Below, piece after piece: positions 42,040 to 49,884 of a DNA stretch of 64,000 nucleotides (the first letter of the stretch is position 1; each line of letters begins with the position of its first letter). Where the stretch lies: positions 62,001 to 126,000 of the forward strand of contig NZ_CAXHZL010000009.1 in the NCBI RefSeq assembly GCF_964022235.1, given 5' to 3'. The stretch is from Limimaricola sp964022235. GTDB taxonomy: Bacteria; Pseudomonadota; Alphaproteobacteria; Rhodobacterales; Rhodobacteraceae. Made by a program: the position numbers and the translations under genes. Under the pieces are notes generated by a model. The model saw only the letters and a program-made list of their open reading frames with translations, did no database searches and had not been told where the DNA came from.

Positions 42040-43376
42040 CCGTTGCGCGATTGACGGCGGACGAGGGCGAATGGTTCGCCGACGTCCCGCGCTCGGTGCG
42101 GCGACACACGTTCTGGGGGCTGGTGCTGCTGGTGCTGAGTTTTGGCGGTTTCGGCACATGGGCGTTGCGCGCGCCGCTGGCGGCGGCGGTGATTGCGCAG
42201 GGCAGCTTCGTGGCCACAGGCCAGAACAAGATCGTGCAGCATTTCGAGGGCGGGATCATCAAGGAGATCCTCGTCAGCGAAGGCGACCGGGTCGAAGCGG
42301 GGCAGCTTTTGCTGCGGCTCGACGGCACGCAGGCGGTGGCGGCCGAGCGCGAGTTGCAGCTGCGCCGCTTCCGGCTCGAGGCGACGCAGGCCCGGCTGGA
42401 GGCCGAGGAAGGGCGCCGGGACGACCTGCGCTTTCCAGAGCATCTCGAGGCGGCGCGCGAGGACATCACGGTGGCGGGCATTCTTGACGGGCAGGAGCTG
42501 GCCTACCGGGTGTCGCGCGGCGCGCTTGAAAACGACCTCGCACTTCTGGAGCGCAGCGTGCAGGCGCTGCTGATCCGGGCCCGCGGTTACGAGACTCAGC
42601 TCGGCACCCATCGCGGTCAGCTGGAGCTGCTCGAAGCCGAGCACGCAGACAAGTCGGCGTTGTTCGAGCGCGGGTTGCTGCGCCGGCCAGAGCTTCTCGC
42701 CATCGAGCGGGCCCGGCTCGAGGCGGAGGGGCAGATCGGCAGGCTCGAGGCCGAGATCGCCGAGATCGACGAGGTCGTGCTGAAGCACCGGGCACAGATC
42801 GAGCAGGAGATCGACCGCTACCGCGAAAAGGCGCTCGACGAGCTGCAGGGCGTGCAGTCGCAGCTCGAAAGCATCAACGAGCAGTTTCGCACTGCGCATT
42901 CGGTCCGCGAGCGCGTCAACCTGACCGCGCCTGTCGCGGGCACGGTGGTGCGGCTGTATTTTCACACCGCCGGAGGCGTCATCGAAAGCGGACGGCCGAT
43001 CCTCGAGATCCTGCCCGTGGACGAGCCGTTGATCATCGAGGTGCAGATCCCACGGGTCGAGATCGACAGCGTGCGGCGCGGCCAGTCCGCGACGGTGCGG
43101 CTTACCGCGCTCAACCAGCGCACGACGCCAGTGCTTGATGGCGAGGTCTATTACGTCTCGGCGGATGCGATCACCGACGGCACCGGGGCGGAGATGCGCG
43201 AGATCTATCTCGCGCGGATTTCCATCGCCGCCGAGCAGCTCGAACGGGTGCGCAACTTTGCCCCCACGCCGGGGATGCCGGCCGAGATCATGATCCAGAC
43301 GGCGTCGCGGACCTTCGTTCAGTATATCTCAAAGCCGATCAAGGACAGCATGACCCGCGCGTTCCGCGAGCAGTGA
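42036..43376 (+). CDS. Type I secretion membrane fusion protein (HlyD family)
   Basis: The 446-residue adaptor has a single N-terminal membrane segment (TFWGLVLLVLSFGGFGTWAL, ~26-45), then a lipoyl-like half (VIAQGSFVATGQNKIVQHFE GG pattern, IIKEILVSEGDRVEAGQLLL). A long alpha-helical hairpin rich in Glu/Leu/Arg covers ~100-290. The second lipoyl half reads LTAPVAGTVVRLYFHTAGGV, and a beta-barrel with PILEILPVDEPLIIEVQIP follows. It links the inner-membrane ATPase to the outer-membrane channel in the periplasm. ATGA overlap with the ATPase gene shows translational coupling. Confidence 0.95.
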   Translation: MTVARLTADEGEWFADVPRSVRRHTFWGLVLLVLSFGGFGTWALRAPLAAAVIAQGSFVATGQNKIVQHFEGGIIKEILVSEGDRVEAGQLLLRLDGTQAVAAERELQLRRFRLEATQARLEAEEGRRDDLRFPEHLEAAREDITVAGILDGQELAYRVSRGALENDLALLERSVQALLIRARGYETQLGTHRGQLELLEAEHADKSALFERGLLRRPELLAIERARLEAEGQIGRLEAEIAEIDEVVLKHRAQIEQEIDRYREKALDELQGVQSQLESINEQFRTAHSVRERVNLTAPVAGTVVRLYFHTAGGVIESGRPILEILPVDEPLIIEVQIPRVEIDSVRRGQSATVRLTALNQRTTPVLDGEVYYVSADAITDGTGAEMREIYLARISIAAEQLERVRNFAPTPGMPAEIMIQTASRTFVQYISKPIKDSMTRAFREQ

Positions 43377-43692
43377 CCTGCTCAGGGGCCGGGGGGCATG
43401 GTGCTCCCCCGGTGCGGATCGCGCCCGGCAGCGGGTCATGGCGTGCGCCCGCGCTCGTTCCCTCCCGCGCGTGCGAGACCCCACGGGGGGGCTTCCGATT
43501 GTGTCGAAATCCGATCCGCCCGCCTCCTCGCGGGCAGATTTCGATCGCCGGATCGCGGACAATGCCCGTGGCCCGCAGGGGATCGGGGCGGCGGATCGGG
43601 ACAAAACAGGCCCGGTCACAAGGCCGCCACAGTCTCGGCGAGTGACAGCCGCATTGCGCCTATACTTCATTAACCATGATGAACGGATTCCC
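43377..43692. other. 316-bp gap between secretion genes and glycan-synthase genes
   Basis: A GC-rich hairpin just after the adaptor gene probably ends the secretion operon. The right end becomes AT-richer (GCCTATACTTCATTAACC), a plausible promoter for the next unit. No convincing coding frame. Confidence 0.5.
43389..43412 (+). terminator. Hairpin after the type I secretion adaptor gene
   Basis: CCGGGGG (43389-43395) pairs with CCCCCGG (43406-43412) 12 bp after the stop. It has no T-tract, so it is a weak candidate terminator. Confidence 0.4.
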
Positions 43693-44796
43693 ATGGTGGT
43701 AAGCAGAATGCTACTTGCGCGCAGATACAAATTGCCCAGCCTGACGACAGCCTTGTTCGGCTTCGTCACACTCTTTGCCGTCTTGGGGTTCGGCGCGATG
43801 ACCCTCGTGGCCGATCGCAGGCTCGATAACGTCGCGAGCGCGGTGCAGTCGGAATCGGTCTATCTGCGCGGCGAGGCGCTGCGCATGAACCTCTCCAAGG
43901 CCCTCGACCGGGAATGGAATTCGGTCAACGCGGTGGCCGGCACCTTGCGGATGAAGCAGATCCGGGCCGCGCGGCCCCGACTGACCGCTATCTCGCGCAT
44001 CTCGGACTCGATCGCCTGGGCCGGCATCGCAGATGCCAGCGGCCGTCTGGTGGCCAGCTCGCATTCCGAGCTCGAAGGTCAGGACGTGTCGCGCGCCATG
44101 TGGTTCCGGCGCGGTCTCACCGGCAACCACATCGCCACGGCCCCGGTCGGCGATCCGCTTGCCCGGATCGTTCCGAGCGACCTCGAAGGCCCGGTGCAAT
44201 TCGTCGACCTCTCCGCCGCGATCCGCGACGAACAGGGCCGTGTCGATGGCGTGCTGCTGTACCGTCTCAACGCGGGCTGGATCCAGAACTACCTGATCGA
44301 ATCCGCCAAGGTGCTCGATCTCGACCTGTTCCTCGTCGACGGTCGCGGGCGAGTGTTGTTCGACTATATCCAAGCGGTGCCCGGCGGCCTGTCGGACCGC
44401 GCGGCGCAGGTCGTGGCCTCGGGCCAGCAAGGCACCTTCCGGGTCGAGCACGACGCCAAGCACGACGTGTTCCTCGCGCTGCTGCCCAAGCTCGTGACCA
44501 ACGGCATGGCCTCGCTCGACTGGCGGCTGGTGGCGCGGGTGCCGACGCAGATCACGGGCCTCGGCCTCGGCTCCTTCATGCTGTCGCGCGACATCGTGGC
44601 CCTGCTGCTCGGCTCGATGCTGGCGCTGCTGCTCGGCACCGTCCTGTTCAGCCGCTATTTCCTGAGGCCGTTGCGCACCCTCTCGCGCGAGGCCGAGGCC
44701 ATCGCCGAGGGCCGCGACATCTATCCCGCCGAACAGCGCAGCAGCCGTGAGGCAGAGATCCTCTCCGCGGCGATCGTCCGGATTCAGAAGGTCTGA
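43693..44796 (+). CDS. Cache-type sensor with HAMP but no output domain
   Basis: The 367-residue protein has a first membrane segment near 15-40 (LTTALFGFVTLFAVLGFGAM) and a periplasmic Cache-like domain to ~275 (WAGIADASGRLVASSHSE; VDLSAAIRDEQGRVDGVLLY). A second membrane segment (DIVALLLGSMLALLLGTVLF) precedes a HAMP-like region (RPLRTLSREAEAIAEGRDI). The gene stops about 30 residues later, so there is no GGDEF, kinase or methyl-accepting domain. The stop is followed by intergenic DNA, so it is not a simple frameshift. It precedes the glycan-synthase genes and may regulate them through protein contact. ATG 43693 and ATG 43708 are both possible starts. Confidence 0.75.
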   Translation: MVVSRMLLARRYKLPSLTTALFGFVTLFAVLGFGAMTLVADRRLDNVASAVQSESVYLRGEALRMNLSKALDREWNSVNAVAGTLRMKQIRAARPRLTAISRISDSIAWAGIADASGRLVASSHSELEGQDVSRAMWFRRGLTGNHIATAPVGDPLARIVPSDLEGPVQFVDLSAAIRDEQGRVDGVLLYRLNAGWIQNYLIESAKVLDLDLFLVDGRGRVLFDYIQAVPGGLSDRAAQVVASGQQGTFRVEHDAKHDVFLALLPKLVTNGMASLDWRLVARVPTQITGLGLGSFMLSRDIVALLLGSMLALLLGTVLFSRYFLRPLRTLSREAEAIAEGRDIYPAEQRSSREAEILSAAIVRIQKV

Positions 44797-44932
44797 GAGA
44801 GGCGCAGGGGTCACGCGGCGGTCTCCATGCCCCGCGCGACCCACCGTCACACTTGATGCGGCGCGCCCGCGACCGCGACACCAAAAGGGCCGATCCACCG
44901 GTCCGACCGTCGCAACGACAAGGAAATCACCC

Positions 44933-46147
44933 ATGCGTCTCACCCGCCTTCTCATCGGCCTCGTGCTGGTCCTTGTCTCGGTCTGGGTGATCGTCGGGGA
45001 GCAGATGGGCGGTGCCAGCGCCAACGCGATGGTCAACGCGCGCCTCGCCACGCTGCGCGCCCCGCTGGCCGGTAGGGTCACCATGCCGGATCTGGCGCTT
45101 GGCGCCACCGTGCGACAGGGCGAGGAGCTGGCCTCGGTCGTCGACGGCAAGCCCGACCGGATCCGCCTCGACGACCTCGTGCTCGAATGGCAGTACGCCA
45201 AGAGCGAGCGCGACCGGCTGCTCGATGTCATGACCGAAACCCGGCAGATGATGGAGTCGCTCTCGGTGCGGGCCGCCCGGTTCGAGCGGGGCAAGATCCG
45301 TCAGGTCGAGATCCGCCTGCGGCACGCTCGGACCCGGCTCGCGATGCTTGAGGAGCGCGCCGCACAACCGCCCGCCCGCGTCGCGGCGCTGGAACCGGAG
45401 ATCCTGCTCGACGGCATGGCGCCCCGCCTGCGGCGCGACACCTCGCCCGTCGCCGCGGCCCCCATCCCGAGCGTTCCGGCCGATCTCTCCTATTCGATCG
45501 AGCTGGCGCGAGAAGAGGTCGGCGTGCTCGAAGCGGCCATCGCCTCGGCGCGTGACGGTGTCTTTCTCGGGGATGGCTACAACGACAGCCCCTATGCCGG
45601 GCAGCGTCTCTACGAGCTTCAGACGCGCTACGATGCGCTCGAGGCCGAGCACCGCGGCAAGCTGCGCGAGGTGCGCGATCTTGCCGCGCGGGTCACGCAG
45701 GAACGTCTGAGCGTCAACCTGCGCGCCGAAGCGCCTCTCGCGGCGAACGTATCGGGTCAGCTTTGGGAGGTGCTCGCCGGGGATGGCGAGCGGGTGGAGC
45801 GCGGGCAGGACGTGCTGCGGCTGCTCGATTGCGACCATGTGTTCGTAACCGCCTCGGTGAGCGAGAGCGTCTACAACCGGCTGCAGCAAGGCGACGCGGC
45901 CAAGTTCCGGCTGTCTGGCAGCGGCGAGGTCTTCGACGCGACAGTGGAGCGGCTCGCCGGGGCGGGAGCGGCCACGATCTACCAAAACCTCGCCGTGGCG
46001 CCGGGCCAGAAGCATCTCGAGCGCTACGATGTCGCCGTGTCCGTGCCGGGCCTGCCGCTGTCGGACGCAGGCGCCTGCCCGGTCGGCCGCACCGGCCGGG
46101 TCTTCTTCGAGGGCCGTCCGCTCGACCGGCTGCGTGACCTGCTGTGA
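44933..46147 (+). CDS. HlyD/Alg44-like membrane-anchored periplasmic protein of glycan synthase
   Basis: The 404-residue protein has one N-terminal membrane segment (LLIGLVLVLVSVWVIVG). Lipoyl-like halves follow (LRAPLAGRVTMPDLALGATV near the start; NVSGQLWEVLAGDGERVERG later) around long charged helices, and a terminal barrel reads VFVTASVSESVYNRL. Proteins of this shape partner processive glycan synthases: Alg44 for alginate and BgsB for mixed-linkage beta-glucan in Sinorhizobium. It lacks an obvious PilZ domain. AAGGAAA precedes ATG 44933, and the next gene's GTG overlaps its stop, so the pair is tightly coupled. It probably spans the periplasm to guide the chain. Confidence 0.8.
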   Translation: MRLTRLLIGLVLVLVSVWVIVGEQMGGASANAMVNARLATLRAPLAGRVTMPDLALGATVRQGEELASVVDGKPDRIRLDDLVLEWQYAKSERDRLLDVMTETRQMMESLSVRAARFERGKIRQVEIRLRHARTRLAMLEERAAQPPARVAALEPEILLDGMAPRLRRDTSPVAAAPIPSVPADLSYSIELAREEVGVLEAAIASARDGVFLGDGYNDSPYAGQRLYELQTRYDALEAEHRGKLREVRDLAARVTQERLSVNLRAEAPLAANVSGQLWEVLAGDGERVERGQDVLRLLDCDHVFVTASVSESVYNRLQQGDAAKFRLSGSGEVFDATVERLAGAGAATIYQNLAVAPGQKHLERYDVAVSVPGLPLSDAGACPVGRTGRVFFEGRPLDRLRDLL

Positions 46148-48129
46148 TCGTGCTTCATCCCTGGCTCAGCGAAACGCAAAGAAGCTTCGCGCTGATGTTG
46201 CTGGCGCTGGGGGTGGTCGTGTTGCTGCCGCTGGTGGTCGACATCCGCAAGACCTGGCAGCGGGTTATCCTGCTGGGCGGCGTGATCGCTCTGGCGCTGC
46301 GCTATATCTGGTGGCGCGGCACCGAGACGCTGGCCCCCGTCGGGTTCGATCTCGACTTTCTGGCGAGCGGCTCGCTCTACCTGCTCGAACTCGTCGGAAT
46401 CCTGAGTTCGATCAACGCCGCCGTGCTGTTGATGCGTCGCCGCGATCGCCATGCCGAGGCGACCGAGAACGCCGAGTGGTGGGCGCCGGGCCCGGCGCCC
46501 AAGGTGGCGGTGATGATCGCCACCTACAACGAGGAGCGCGAGGTTCTCGAACGCAGCATCGTCGGGGCGATGTCGATCGATTGGCCCCATGTCGAGGTGC
46601 TGGTCCTCGATGACGGACGGCGCGACTGGCTGGCCGCCTTCTGCGCCGAGCACAGCGTGCGCCACATCACCCGCCCCGACAACAGCCACGCCAAGGCGGG
46701 CAACATCAACCACGCGCTCGAACTGCTCGAAGCCGAGGGCAACGCGCCCGATTTCTTCGCGGTGCTCGACGCCGATTTCGTCCCGCACGGCAATTTCCTG
46801 ACACGCAGCGTCGCGCTGTTTCGCGACAAGAGCGTCGGCCTCGTGCAGACGCCGCAGCACTTCTTCAACGCCGACCCGATCCAGCACAATCTCGGCCTGT
46901 CGCGCTCCTACCCCGACGAGCAGCGGTTCTTCTTCGACCACATCCAGCCCGCGCGCGACGGCTGGGGCGTGGCGATCTGTTGCGGCACCTCCTCGGTGAT
47001 GCGCTGGAGCGCGCTGCGCGAGATCGGCGGCTTTCCGACCGACAGCGTCACCGAGGATTACCTGCTCAGCCTGACGCTGCAGGAGCGCGGCCTCTCGACC
47101 GCCTATCTCAACGAGCCGCTGACCGAAGGGCTGGCCGCCGAGGGGATCGGCGAATACGTCACGCAGCGCGCGCGCTGGTGTCTGGGCCTGATGCAGATCG
47201 TGCGCGGCCGCCTCGGCCCATTCTCGCGCAATGGCCTTCGGCTGCGCGACCGCTGGAGCGTGCTCGACACCTTGCTCTACTGGCTGGGCAGCTTTCCATT
47301 CCGCCTCGCCTGCCTGAGCTTCCCGCTGCTCTACTGGTTCTTCGGCACCATCGTCGTCGATGCCCGTGTGCCCGATGTCCTGTCCTATTTCGGAGTGTTC
47401 TACGTGTTTTCGCTAGGCGTGATGAACCTGCTGTCGCGCGGCACCGTGATCCCGGTGTTGCACGATGTGAGCCAGATCGTCGGGGCGATCCCGATCATGC
47501 GTGCCGCGTTCCACGGTCTGGCACGCCCCAAGGGCCACAAGTTCAAGGTCACGGCCAAGGGCGGCGACCGCAGCCGCGTCGTGGTGCAGTGGCGTCTGAT
47601 GATGCCGTTTCTGGTGCTGATGGCGCTGACGGTCGCGGGGCTCTGGCTCGGCAGCGCCTTTGACAGCCTTGCCCATTACGACGCGGGCGACGGCAAGGCG
47701 GTGGTGCTGTTCTGGACCTTCTACAACCTCTTTGTGCTGGCGCTCACCATTCTGGCCTGCATCGAGCTGCCGCGCCACGAACGCCATATCGCCGACGCGC
47801 CCGAACGGGCGGCCTTTTCGGCGGGTGCGCATTCCGATCAGATCTGGCTTGCTTCTCTGACGCAGGACACCGCCCGCATCCGGGGCCGGACCTACCCGGT
47901 GGGGATGCGCGGCCTGCTGCATATCCCGCAGCTCGGCGCCATCGAAGCCACGGTGATCGCGCCCTTGACCGACGGCGCGCGACTGCACCTGTCGCCCAGC
48001 CTCGAGATGCACCATGCGCTGCTGCGCCGGTTCTACACCCAAGGCGCCGCCCCCGGCGTGGTCGAGGTGCGCCTGAGCCAGCTTCTCAGCGACTTCGCGC
48101 GTCGCCTCAGCTTCAGCAGGGACGCATGA
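46144..48129 (+). CDS. Processive GT2 beta-glycan synthase (BcsA/BgsA-like)
   Basis: The 661-residue membrane synthase has N-terminal membrane helices, a GT-A domain with D156-D157-G, D209-A-D211, T-E304-D305 and Q341-R-A-R-W345, the processive D,D,D,QxxRW set, then several C-terminal helices. The cytosolic tail starts PRHERHIADAPERAAF, where BcsA has its RxxxR-PilZ start. It lacks the D/N-x-S-x-x-G PilZ motif and ends QLLSDFARRLSFSR. BcsB, BcsC and BcsD genes are absent. This fits a mixed-linkage-glucan or related synthase better than textbook cellulose synthase. The GTG start overlaps the upstream stop and the end overlaps the GH8 gene. Confidence 0.88.
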   Translation: MIVLHPWLSETQRSFALMLLALGVVVLLPLVVDIRKTWQRVILLGGVIALALRYIWWRGTETLAPVGFDLDFLASGSLYLLELVGILSSINAAVLLMRRRDRHAEATENAEWWAPGPAPKVAVMIATYNEEREVLERSIVGAMSIDWPHVEVLVLDDGRRDWLAAFCAEHSVRHITRPDNSHAKAGNINHALELLEAEGNAPDFFAVLDADFVPHGNFLTRSVALFRDKSVGLVQTPQHFFNADPIQHNLGLSRSYPDEQRFFFDHIQPARDGWGVAICCGTSSVMRWSALREIGGFPTDSVTEDYLLSLTLQERGLSTAYLNEPLTEGLAAEGIGEYVTQRARWCLGLMQIVRGRLGPFSRNGLRLRDRWSVLDTLLYWLGSFPFRLACLSFPLLYWFFGTIVVDARVPDVLSYFGVFYVFSLGVMNLLSRGTVIPVLHDVSQIVGAIPIMRAAFHGLARPKGHKFKVTAKGGDRSRVVVQWRLMMPFLVLMALTVAGLWLGSAFDSLAHYDAGDGKAVVLFWTFYNLFVLALTILACIELPRHERHIADAPERAAFSAGAHSDQIWLASLTQDTARIRGRTYPVGMRGLLHIPQLGAIEATVIAPLTDGARLHLSPSLEMHHALLRRFYTQGAAPGVVEVRLSQLLSDFARRLSFSRDA

Positions 48130-49190
48130 GCGCGCGGGGCGTGAACCGGCGCGCCTGCCTCTTGGGGCTGTCGGCGCTGGCGGGCATCGCCGGTCTCGCG
48201 CCGATACGGGCGCAGGCGCTGGCACCGGGTTTTTCGGGGTGGGAGATCTGGCGCAGCAAGTTCCTGACCCCCGAGGGGCGGGTGATCGACGACTATCAGA
48301 ACGCGATCAGCCATTCCGAGGGGCAGGCCTGGGGGCTGCTGTTTGCGGTCGCCGCAGGCGACTGGCCCGCCTTCGACGCGATCCGCGGTTGGACCAACGC
48401 CCATCTCGCAGTCCGGCAAGACCCGCTGCTTGCCTGGCGCTTCATTCCGGGCGAACCCTACGAGACGCGCGACTACAACAACGCCAGCGACGGCGACCTG
48501 TTCTATGCCTGGGCCTTGCTGCGCGGCGGTCGGCAATTCTCGGACCCCGAGGCGCTGGCGCAGTCGGAGCGGATCGCGCGCGGGCTGATGGAGATCTGCG
48601 TCGCCGAAGATCCGCGCCAGCAGGGGCGGCTGCAGCTTTTGCCCGGGGCGGAGCATTTCCGCCACGACGGACATCTCACGCTGAACCCCTCCTACATCAT
48701 GCCGCGCGCGCTGCACGAGCTGGCCGCCGCCTTCGATCTGCCGATCCTCGCTCAGGTCGCCGAGGATGGCGCGGCACTGCTCGAGGAGATCGCCGCCGAC
48801 GGTCTGCCGCCCGACTGGATCGGTCTCGACGGCGGTGGTTGGGCCCCGGCGGACGGCCCCAAGGGGCGCTTTGGCTACGACGCGATCCGGGTGCCGCTCT
48901 ATCTCATCTGGTCGGGCCGGGCCGGGCATCCGATGGTGCGCCAGACCGCGAGGCTGTGGTCGCAGGCGGGGGCGGGCACGGCGGTACAGGCCGGGCGCGA
49001 CGGCGAAATCCTGCACCGCGACCCGTCGCCGGGCTATGCGGCACTGGCCCGCACCGTCCGGCTCGCCACCGAACCCGAGGGCGCCCTGACTTCCGTGTCG
49101 ACGCAGGCCGACCAACAGGGCTATTACCCGGCAACACTCGGTCTTCTGGCCGAACTCGTGGCGCATGACATCGGCATACCGGAGTCCTGA
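48126..49190 (+). CDS. Family 8 glycoside hydrolase (endoglucanase/licheninase-like), exported
   Basis: The 354-residue protein begins with a likely twin-arginine signal (NRRACLLGLSALAGIAGLAP). It carries the GH8 acid HSEGQAWGLL (Glu65) and the base region YNNASDGDLFYAWAL (Asp122), then TLNPSYIMPRAL and RFGYDAIRVPLYLIW, as in BcsZ-type enzymes. It would cut beta-1,4 or mixed beta-glucan in the periplasm, trimming or releasing chains. It overlaps the synthase stop by four bases, so its substrate is almost certainly the polymer made by that synthase. Confidence 0.9.
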   Translation: MSARGVNRRACLLGLSALAGIAGLAPIRAQALAPGFSGWEIWRSKFLTPEGRVIDDYQNAISHSEGQAWGLLFAVAAGDWPAFDAIRGWTNAHLAVRQDPLLAWRFIPGEPYETRDYNNASDGDLFYAWALLRGGRQFSDPEALAQSERIARGLMEICVAEDPRQQGRLQLLPGAEHFRHDGHLTLNPSYIMPRALHELAAAFDLPILAQVAEDGAALLEEIAADGLPPDWIGLDGGGWAPADGPKGRFGYDAIRVPLYLIWSGRAGHPMVRQTARLWSQAGAGTAVQAGRDGEILHRDPSPGYAALARTVRLATEPEGALTSVSTQADQQGYYPATLGLLAELVAHDIGIPES

Positions 49191-49216
49191 GCCTGTCCAG
49201 CCCGGAGCTCTCGACG

Positions 49217-49780
49217 ATGCGACTTCCCTACCTTTCCGCCCTTGCCCTTCTTCTGAGCACGGGGCTCGCGCGCGCCGACGGCGAATACCTGCAATTCGAC
49301 CTCGGCCCCACCGACAGCACCGCCGTGGGCAGCCTCGAGCGGAGCGGCCTCTCCACCGGTTTCGTCTGGTCGCGCTACACCGACGGCGGCTCGATCGGCG
49401 TGTCGACCACCTTGTCGCGCCCCATCGAGATCGCAGAGCGGGCGGTGACCCTGCGCTACGGCCCGACGCTGCGCTTTGACGGCGAATTCGATCTCGGTGC
49501 CAAGGTGGTGGCCGAAAGCTACGTCGGCACCGATTGGGGCGGCGTCTTTCTGATTGGCGAGATCAGCAGCATCGACCTGTCCTATTTCGCCATGATCGAG
49601 GCGAACCGCAGTGCCGAGGGGCTTTCCTTCGCCGCCGTCGCCACCGGCGACAACGACGGCTATTCCGAGCAGAGCCTCGTTCTGTCCAAGGCGCTCGGCC
49701 AATCCGACTGGCGCCTGCGTCTCGGCTACAGGCTCGACGCCCGCGAGGTGTTCCTCGGCGTGTCGCTCAATACTTTCTGA
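49217..49780 (+). CDS. Small outer-membrane beta-barrel candidate
   Basis: The 187-residue protein has a signal peptide (MRLPYLSALALLLSTGLARA). The mature part is alternating beta-strand sequence (GFVWSRYTDGGSIGVSTTLS; SLVLSKALGQSDWRLRLGYR) and ends in FLGVSLNTF, with the terminal aromatic typical of outer-membrane barrels. It lies 26 bp after the GH8 gene, making it the likely outer-membrane member of the glycan unit. Whether a barrel of this size could pass polysaccharide is open; a structural or anchoring role is possible. I do not recognise a named family. Confidence 0.7.
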   Translation: MRLPYLSALALLLSTGLARADGEYLQFDLGPTDSTAVGSLERSGLSTGFVWSRYTDGGSIGVSTTLSRPIEIAERAVTLRYGPTLRFDGEFDLGAKVVAESYVGTDWGGVFLIGEISSIDLSYFAMIEANRSAEGLSFAAVATGDNDGYSEQSLVLSKALGQSDWRLRLGYRLDAREVFLGVSLNTF

Positions 49781-49797
49781 GCCGGGCCTGCGCTCGG

Positions 49798-49832
49798 GTT
49801 TGACGCCCGCGCGCCTTTGGTCAAACGCGCGG
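49798..49832. terminator. Overlapping mutually exclusive hairpins between convergent genes
   Basis: GTTTGAC (49798-49804) can pair with GTCAAAC (49820-49826), or CCGCGCG (49807-49813) with CGCGCGG (49826-49832). The region separates the glycan unit from the convergent kinase gene and may end both transcripts. Confidence 0.35.
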
Positions 49833-49884
49833 CCGATCTGTGCAAGACACACGGATGTAGCGTCGCGACGGGCAAACGTCGCTC

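Noticed and set aside
46144..48129. Naming the synthase bcsA (cellulose synthase)
   Set aside because: BcsB/BcsC partners and a recognisable PilZ motif are missing, and an Alg44/BgsB-like partner is present instead.
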